A DNA stretch of 12,046 nucleotides, from NCBI GenBank assembly GCA_038211475.1, contig JBBQVN010000113.1:1-12046 (forward strand), in the 5' to 3' direction. The position numbers and the translations under genes were made by a program. Under the pieces are notes generated by a model, which saw only the letters and a list, made by a program, of their open reading frames with translations, was not told the DNA's origin and made no database searches. Positions 7,756 to 12,046 of this stretch are shown here, in pieces (within the stretch, counting starts at the first letter, position 1; the number at the start of each line of letters is the position of its first letter). The stretch comes from JANYBT01 sp038211475. Its GTDB lineage: Bacteria > Acidobacteriota > Terriglobia > Terriglobales > Acidobacteriaceae.

Positions 7756-7792
7756 TTGCCGCGGCAAAGTGATTCTTGCCGCAGCGGCGGCA
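7756..7792 (+). terminator. Two GC-rich hairpins after the MFS stop
   Basis: Immediately after the stop lies a perfect 12-base palindrome, TTGCCGCGGCAA (7756-7767), and then a 6-bp stem TGCCGC/GCGGCA with a 4-base loop (7777-7792). They share the TTGCCGC word. There is no T run after them, so they may slow polymerase or protect the 3' end rather than act as a classical intrinsic terminator. Confidence 0.35.
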
Positions 7793-7841
7793 TAGATCAG
7801 TGCAGCACGTAAGTGCTGGGTACGCGAAGCGGAGCCGAAGA

Positions 7842-7929
7842 GTCCCGCCAGGGACGCCACTCGACTGCGCTCGCAGGGACCGCCGCCCAGAGCAGTCCCT
7901 GCCTCGCCGCTACTCCACTCGCAGCGAGT
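7842..7929. repeat. Cluster of nested inverted repeats in a convergent junction
   Basis: Within 90 bases are GTCCC-GCCA-GGGAC (7842-7855), GCAGGGAC (7873-7880) facing GTCCCTGC (7895-7902) across 14 bases, and ACTCG-CAG-CGAGT (7917-7929). The word GGGAC or its complement occurs four times, so the arms can pair in several alternative ways. It lies between two convergent genes, fitting a terminator region or a REP-like intergenic repeat. Confidence 0.45.
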
Positions 7930-7930
7930 C

Positions 7931-8995
7931 CTACTGCGCCGTGATCTTCCCGAAGTGCCCATGCACGTAGCCAGTCGGGCCTGAAGTATAGAACAGCTCG
8001 TTAGTCTTTCCCGCGGAGCCGCCGTTGCCGTATTTCAGGTCCCACAGCCCGTTGATGGCAATGGCGTTGCCCGCGCTATTTTTCAGCGGACCCAGCAGTG
8101 CGCCCGTGGTCGGATTGAACGCATTGATCTTCCCGTCTCCCAGGTTACCGACAATCAGGTCGCTGCTGAATGTGCCGAAGTTCGACGGTGCCACTACGAT
8201 TCCCCAGGGTGCATTCAGCGAGCCCGTGGTAATCAACCGCTTGAGGAAGTGGCCATTCAGGTCGAACTTGTCCACATAGCCGCAACCCGCGCAAAAAATT
8301 GCATCCGTCTTGGTCGCGTTCTGCTTGGCATAGAGCACGTACATGATGCCCCCGATATTGCGTATGTTGAACGGGGCGTAACCGGTGGGTATGCCGCTGT
8401 CCCTGAATGATCCGGCCAACCTGGTCTTAATGAAGGTCTTGTTGAACACGTCGATGGTGCCGGCGTGAAAGTTGGCCACGTACAGGAAGTTGCCGGTCCC
8501 ATTATTGGCAATTTCCATTCCTTTGTAGTTGGCTTGGGAAGCGGAATTGTCTACCGCGATTTGGGCGGTGGTTCCCGCGCCCGTCCAGCCGCTGATCGTG
8601 CCGTCTTCGGTGACGAACAGAAACACGGAAGGCAATCCGCCGAGCACAAAGTCGGCAGAGGCGTTGTATACCGTCCCGGTTGGCGAACCCTTGGTCCCGC
8701 CGGCCGCCGGCGGAATGGTGACTACTAGCGCCTGTGGCGCTCCGCTTCCGATGTAGAGCGTGGACAACCCAGAATTGTTGTCCGAAACCCAGAAGTCTCC
8801 CGACGGGCTGTAGCTGATGCCCCAGGGGTTTTGCAGGTTGGCGTCGGTAAATGTTCCCATGCCGGCTTGGTCGGCGGTCAGTACGACTGCTTTATACGAC
8901 GCCGCTTGCGCCGGGGCTGCCGCTACCGCAGCGATTACTGCCAGGCAAAGCGCGAAACACGCGACTCGGCGATTGAGTCCTGAGGGGGTGTTCAT
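7931..8995 (-). CDS. Secreted TIGR03118-family protein (NHL/propeller-like)
   Basis: The start is placed at the ATG at 8993-8995 because AAGGAG lies 5 bases upstream and the resulting N-terminus is a textbook signal peptide (RRVACFALCLAVIAAVAAAPAQA, cleavage near residue 31). A longer in-frame extension up to 9094 has no such features. The mature part of the 354-residue protein shows the TIGR03118 pattern: NPWGISYSPSGDFWVSDNNSG, FVTEDGTISGW, FLYVANFHAGTIDVF, APWGIVVAPSNFG, DLIVGNLGDGKINAF and LWDLKYGNGG, ending in a GYVHGHFGKI motif. Repeated blade-like strands suggest a beta-propeller in the periplasm or outside the cell. A close Cys pair (IFCAGCGY) may form a disulfide. The biochemical role of this family is not known. 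The gene is divergent from trpA. Confidence 0.88.
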   Translation of the reverse strand: MNTPSGLNRRVACFALCLAVIAAVAAAPAQAASYKAVVLTADQAGMGTFTDANLQNPWGISYSPSGDFWVSDNNSGLSTLYIGSGAPQALVVTIPPAAGGTKGSPTGTVYNASADFVLGGLPSVFLFVTEDGTISGWTGAGTTAQIAVDNSASQANYKGMEIANNGTGNFLYVANFHAGTIDVFNKTFIKTRLAGSFRDSGIPTGYAPFNIRNIGGIMYVLYAKQNATKTDAIFCAGCGYVDKFDLNGHFLKRLITTGSLNAPWGIVVAPSNFGTFSSDLIVGNLGDGKINAFNPTTGALLGPLKNSAGNAIAINGLWDLKYGNGGSAGKTNELFYTSGPTGYVHGHFGKITAQ

Positions 8996-9202
8996 AATTT
9001 CTCCTTGAATTTGGGTGACTGGCCTCGACCGTGACAAACAGGTTGCCCAGAAACCAAGCCAGTCCGCCAAATCTAAGCGAGGCCCAGCGACCAAATGTCA
9101 CCAGGATGTTGCTTTTTGGTCATCATTTCTCTGTGGCAGGCGGCGGGATGGGGCGCACACACGACCAAGCTGGCTCTTATGAGATAGTTTTATTGAACCG
9201 CC

Positions 9203-9961
9203 ATGCCCTTTCATTTCGAACAGAAGCCCGCTCTGGTCGCCTACGTCACCTGCGGCGATCCTGACCTTGCGACCACGCGAGACGTGATTCTGGCTGCGAT
9301 TGAGGCGGGCGCGGACGTGATTGAACTGGGCGTGCCTTTCAGCGATCCTCTGGCCGACGGCCCTGTCATTCAGCGCGCCAGCGAACGGGCGCTGAAGCAT
9401 GGCACATCGCTGTCGCAAGTGCTGAAGCTGACGGCCGAGATTCGTGAGCACTCACAAGCTGTAGGTTTGGTCGTCTTTTCTTACCTCAATCCGATCTTGC
9501 GCATGGGAATGTCAAAATTCTGCTCAGTGGCGCGATACGCGGGGGTGGACGGGGCGCTCATCACGGATCTGCCGGTCGAGGAGGCCGGCGAGTATTTGCG
9601 GGAGATGGAGAAGAACGACCTGGCACCGGTATTCCTCGCGGCGCCAACCAGCACAGACGCGCGCCTGCAACGAGTGGCGGCAGATTCGCGAGGCTTTGTT
9701 TATGCGGTATCGCGCACGGGAGTGACGGGAGCACAACAGCAAATGCCAGAAGATGCGGCGGCGCTGGTAGCGCGCATCCGGAACTACACCGAGTTGCCGG
9801 TCGCGGTGGGATTTGGCATCTCGACCCCAGAGCAGTTTCGCGCCGTCGGAAAATTTGCGGATGCTGCGGTGATTGGGAGCGCGATCGTGCAAATCATCGA
9901 ACAAAATCCGGGGCGTGAGGCGGTCACGGTGGCGGACTTTGTCAGGAAACTGCGAGAGTAA
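9203..9961 (+). CDS. trpA: Tryptophan synthase alpha subunit
   Basis: The alpha chain cleaves indole-3-glycerol phosphate to indole and glyceraldehyde 3-phosphate and channels indole to TrpB. It is a 252-residue (beta/alpha)8 barrel. Catalytic Glu41 and Asp52 lie in ELGVPFSDPLADGP (Salmonella Glu49 and Asp60). Further family sequence is YVTCGDPDL, FSYLNPILRMG, DGALITDLPVEE, YAVSRTGVTG and the phosphate-binding VAVGFGIST and VIGSAIV. The N-terminus is short: only about eight residues precede the first barrel strand, so the usual first helix is reduced. An in-frame TGA at 9194 rules out a longer form. There is no clear Shine-Dalgarno sequence before the ATG and I cannot point to a firm promoter in the 207-base gap to the left. 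It is transcribed on its own, opposite to trpFB and about 6 kb away; all key residues are intact, so it should be functional. Confidence 0.97.
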   Translation: MPFHFEQKPALVAYVTCGDPDLATTRDVILAAIEAGADVIELGVPFSDPLADGPVIQRASERALKHGTSLSQVLKLTAEIREHSQAVGLVVFSYLNPILRMGMSKFCSVARYAGVDGALITDLPVEEAGEYLREMEKNDLAPVFLAAPTSTDARLQRVAADSRGFVYAVSRTGVTGAQQQMPEDAAALVARIRNYTELPVAVGFGISTPEQFRAVGKFADAAVIGSAIVQIIEQNPGREAVTVADFVRKLRE

Positions 9962-10067
9962 CAGGGAGCAGTCCGACCCGTCCCCCCGAAAAGCCGTAGC
10001 TCCAATTCGAATCCCGTCGAGAAGCGAGGTCCAAAAGGGTTAACAAACAGTGCGGCCCAACGCACCA

Positions 10068-10097
10068 AAAGAGGCGCTCTATTGCGAGCGCCTCTTT
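10068..10097. terminator. Strong bidirectional intrinsic terminator between trpA and the fasciclin gene
   Basis: A perfect 12-bp stem, AAAGAGGCGCTC/GAGCGCCTCTTT, encloses the 6-base loop TATTGC. The A and T ends of the stem give a short T run in both directions (TTT on plus, TTTT on minus). It lies about 105 bases past trpA and 38 bases past the fasciclin gene, between convergent genes, so it can serve both. Confidence 0.8.
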
Positions 10098-10134
10098 CGC
10101 ATGCAATTCAAAACGCGAACCGCGCCTAGACGCT

Positions 10135-10689
10135 TTACTGGGGCAGAAGCACGCTATCCACCACGTGAATCACACCATTGGACTGCATTACGTTGGCGAT
10201 GGTCACGGTGGACATGCCGCCCTTGGCGTCGGTCAGGATAATCTTGCCATCCTTCATGGACGCGGTGAGCGGGCCGCCGGCGACGGTCTTCAATTCAGCC
10301 TTGCCTTTTCCTTCTGCGATCATCTTCTTGAGGTCGTGCGCTGCCAATTTGCCAGCGACCACGTGGTAGGTCAGCACCTTGGTCAGCGTGTCTTTATTTT
10401 CAGGCTTCAGCAGCGTGTCCACAGTACCGGCGGGCAGCTTGGCGAAGGCTTCATTGGTGGGAGCGAACACGGTGAATGGCCCCGCGCTCTGCAGAGTGTC
10501 GACCAACCCGGCAGCCTTTACGGCAGCCACCAGAGTGGTGTGATCGTTGGAGTTGACGGCATTTTCGATGATGTTCTTTTGCGGCGACATATCGTGGCCG
10601 CCCACCATGGGGTTGCCGCCAGCAAAGCTCGACGTCACCAAGGTCAGCGCGAATAGCGTCAGCGTAGCGAAAATCGTTGCGGATTTCAT
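10135..10689 (-). CDS. Secreted fasciclin (FAS1) domain protein
   Basis: This 184-residue protein consists of a signal peptide (MKSATIFATLTLFALTLVTSSFA, cleavage near residue 23) and one FAS1 domain. Markers are KNIIENAVNSNDHTTL at 39-53, the H1 box GPFTVFAPTNEAFAKLP at 70-86, the central YH of LTYHVVAGK at 107-114, and the H2 box NGVIHVVDSVLLP at 171-183, which ends the protein. Single-domain bacterial FAS1 proteins (MPB70-like) are exported and thought to mediate adhesion or surface interactions; the partner here is unknown. The start is supported by AAGGAA about 9 bases upstream of the ATG. It stands alone between a shared terminator and a tRNA gene on the same strand. Length and motifs are typical. 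Confidence 0.95.
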   Translation of the reverse strand: MKSATIFATLTLFALTLVTSSFAGGNPMVGGHDMSPQKNIIENAVNSNDHTTLVAAVKAAGLVDTLQSAGPFTVFAPTNEAFAKLPAGTVDTLLKPENKDTLTKVLTYHVVAGKLAAHDLKKMIAEGKGKAELKTVAGGPLTASMKDGKIILTDAKGGMSTVTIANVMQSNGVIHVVDSVLLPQ

Positions 10690-10830
10690 TTTGTTTTGTT
10701 CCTTTCAGGGGGTTACCCTTCCACTCCAAGTACGGGACAGGCGGGAAACTGGATTGCTATCGCGACTCAGTTAATCGGAGGACGTACTACGAAGGGGGAG
10801 TGGAAATGACGCGAGGCGCCGCTGAAGATA

Positions 10831-10906
10831 TGGTGGCCAGGGAGGGAGTTGAACCCCCGACGCCAGCCTTTTCAGGGCTGCGCTCTACCGCCTGAGCTAC
10901 CTGGCC
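10831..10906 (-). tRNA. tRNA-Phe (GAA)
   Basis: On the minus strand a full cloverleaf can be drawn. The acceptor stem is GGCCAGG/CCTGGCC with discriminator A and an encoded CCA (10831-10833). The D-arm reads TAGCTCAGGCGGTAGAGC. The anticodon stem CAGCC/GGCTG carries loop CTGAAAA, with anticodon GAA at 10871-10873. The T-arm is GGGGG-TTCAACT-CCCTC with one G-U pair. Length is 76 bases including CCA. A promoter lies about 120 bases upstream. Confidence 0.97.
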
Positions 10907-10924
10907 ACATCGTCCACGCATTGC

Positions 10925-10952
10925 CTGGCCGCCTCGCTCTCAGGCGGGCCAG
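10925..10952 (-). other. Hairpin in the tRNA-Phe leader
   Basis: CTGGCCGCCT and AGGCGGGCCAG can pair as ten base pairs with one bulged G around a 7-base loop. It falls 18 bases before the 5' end of tRNA-Phe within the predicted transcript. The CTGGCC word also occurs in the tRNA acceptor stem, so the leader could compete with tRNA folding or mark a processing site. This is a structural observation only. Confidence 0.4.
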
Positions 10953-11025
10953 AAACTCGCAAATTTGGCGGGTTTGCCTTCGAACCTCGGGGCAGCCAAA
11001 ACTTTGGAGCGTGCAGGACATTTTG

Positions 11026-11055
11026 ATTATAGCAACCACCCTGCGTTTCACTCAA
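11026..11055 (-). promoter_or_regulatory. Sigma70-type promoter for tRNA-Phe
   Basis: On the minus strand TTGAGT (11050-11055) is followed after 18 bases by a perfect TATAAT (11026-11031). Transcription would start near 11019, giving a precursor leader of about 110 bases before tRNA-Phe. It is the best consensus promoter in the window. Confidence 0.7.
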
Positions 11056-11200
11056 TATTGATCGCGATTTTGCTGGCGCGACGCGCTGGGCTTTCGCTGC
11101 GTAGCCTCGGCCAGCTAGAATCGTATCTGCAACTATTGGAATGGTTTACGCGAGGCGTGGCGATCGACGATGACGCGCCGCCCGATCTCCGGAGGTTCTT

Positions 11201-12046
11201 GTGCTTGGAGGATTTCGTTTGTTGGTGACGCTCTTGATTCTTGCAACGCTTTCTTGGACCGGACTGGTAGCAACGGCCTGGGCCGCTGACCACGCCACAT
11301 CCCCCACCGCCGGCCCGCCCCAAGCCAAAGTCGAACCCGTGGTGGATATTCTCCACGGTCACAAGATCACCGACCGCTACCGGTATTTAGAAGACGCGAA
11401 CAACCCGGAAACCCAAACTTTCGTGCACGACCAGCTGGCGTATGCGCGAAGCATTCTCGATCCACTACCGGGCCGCGACCAGATCCACCAGCGGTTGGCG
11501 CAACTGCTCACCATCGGCGCCATTTCCACCCCGCATGTCGCCGGGCCTTATTACTTCTACACCCGTCGCGACGGCACGCAGAACCAGGCGATCTTGTACG
11601 TCCGCGACCACATCGACGGCCCCGACCGCGTGCTGGTGGACGCCAACCAGATGGCCGCTGATGGCACGGTCGCTCTGGACTGGTGGTTCCCATCTGAAGA
11701 TGGCAAGTATGTCGCTTACGGCATTTCCTCCAGCGGGTCTGAGGAAAGCATGTTGCACGTTTTGGAGACAGCCTCCGGAAAAGTTCTCCCCGATGCTATT
11801 GACAGAACTCGCTTCGCTAGCGTGGCATGGAAAAACGACAATTTGGGTTTCTACTACACTCGCCATCCTAAGAAGGGCGAGGTCGCGGCTGGCGATGAGG
11901 TGTATCACGTCAAGGTCTTCTACCACGCGCTCGGTTCCGACCCAGGCAAGGACCCACTATTGTTTGGAGAAGGCCTGAATCCGCAGGACATTCCCGGGGT
12001 CACGCTCTCCGAGGACGACCGCTGGCTGGTGATTCAAGTCTTCCAG
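11201..12046 (+). CDS. Secreted prolyl oligopeptidase family (S9A) peptidase, 3' end missing
   Basis: This frame is open from a GTG at 11201 to the last base, giving 282 residues. GGAGG at 11191-11195 sits 5 bases before the GTG, and an in-frame TGA at 11171 excludes longer forms. The N-terminus is a signal peptide (LLVTLLILATLSWTGLVATA, cleavage near residue 28). Then comes the entry sequence of S9A peptidases: VEPVVDILHGHKITDRYRYLED, with NNPETQTFV and a helical DQLAYARSILDPLPGRDQ. Propeller strands follow: GPYYFYTRRDG, ALDWWFPSEDGKYVAYGISSSGSEES, FASVAWKNDNLGFYYTRHP and EDDRWLVIQVFQ. The family cleaves after proline in short peptides using a C-terminal Ser-Asp-His hydrolase domain, which lies beyond the window, so activity cannot be judged. 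The signal peptide implies action in the periplasm or outside the cell. A weak -10 (TAGAAT, 11116-11121) may mark its promoter. Confidence 0.92.
   Translation, partial: MLGGFRLLVTLLILATLSWTGLVATAWAADHATSPTAGPPQAKVEPVVDILHGHKITDRYRYLEDANNPETQTFVHDQLAYARSILDPLPGRDQIHQRLAQLLTIGAISTPHVAGPYYFYTRRDGTQNQAILYVRDHIDGPDRVLVDANQMAADGTVALDWWFPSEDGKYVAYGISSSGSEESMLHVLETASGKVLPDAIDRTRFASVAWKNDNLGFYYTRHPKKGEVAAGDEVYHVKVFYHALGSDPGKDPLLFGEGLNPQDIPGVTLSEDDRWLVIQVFQ

Noticed and set aside
8996..9094. N-terminal extension of the TIGR03118 protein to an upstream start
   Set aside because: The internal ATG at 8995 has AAGGAG at ideal spacing and begins a typical signal peptide; the extension would bury the signal sequence.
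9990..10060. A TTCGAATCCC word resembling a tRNA T-arm after trpA
   Set aside because: There is no matching T-stem, anticodon arm or acceptor stem around it; no tRNA or attachment-site duplicate can be drawn.
10831..10906. tRNA-Phe as an integration site for a mobile element
   Set aside because: No integrase, no direct repeat of the tRNA 3' end and no foreign-looking genes are present on either side in this window.
11442..11978. A 178-codon plus-strand ATG frame
   Set aside because: It is the +1 shadow of the S9A peptidase frame, which has clear family sequence, a signal peptide and a ribosome binding site.
1..12046. CRISPR array, toxin-antitoxin pair, prophage or intact insertion sequence
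   Set aside because: No regularly spaced repeats, no paired small ORFs of that type, and no transposase or phage protein were recognisable on either strand.

Overview
This window looks like a chromosomal segment from a GC-rich, Gram-negative soil-type bacterium, most probably an Acidobacteriota member of the Terriglobia (Koribacter-like). That placement is inference. It rests on the overall character of the proteins (a secreted putative-Ig-domain protein, an unaccompanied TadZ/CpaE-like ATPase, a TIGR03118-type secreted propeller, a secreted S9A peptidase, and the style of TrpA) and on base composition. No rRNA or other decisive marker is present.

Layout from left to right. (1) The 3' part of a receiver-PAS-histidine kinase gene (+), cut by the window edge. 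(2) A gene-free stretch of about 410 bases. (3) A tight trpF-trpB pair on the minus strand. (4) A short gene-poor stretch holding what looks like a decayed scrap of the C-terminus of an RND efflux permease. (5) A minus-strand pair: a TadZ/CpaE-like ATPase followed 15 bases later by a small secreted protein with a putative Ig domain. (6) A divergent MFS exporter (+). (7) A convergent junction rich in inverted repeats. (8) A secreted TIGR03118-family protein (-). (9) trpA (+), alone and about 6 kb from trpFB. (10) A strong two-way terminator, then a secreted fasciclin-domain protein (-). (11) tRNA-Phe(GAA) (-) with a good sigma70-like promoter. (12) The 5' part of a secreted S9A prolyl-oligopeptidase-family gene (+) that starts at GTG with an ideal ribosome binding site and runs off the window.

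The functional link across the window is the end of tryptophan biosynthesis. TrpF makes CdRP from phosphoribosylanthranilate. TrpA and TrpB together turn indole-glycerol phosphate and serine into tryptophan, yet trpA sits on the other strand, separated from trpB by unrelated genes. The remaining genes look like independent housekeeping or envelope functions. I see no CRISPR array, prophage, intact transposon, toxin-antitoxin pair or recognisable defence or biosynthetic cluster, and nothing that convincingly forms a new system. The more unusual points are the split trp genes, the RND remnant, the orphan TadZ with its Ig-domain partner, and the receiver domain that lacks its conserved lysine.
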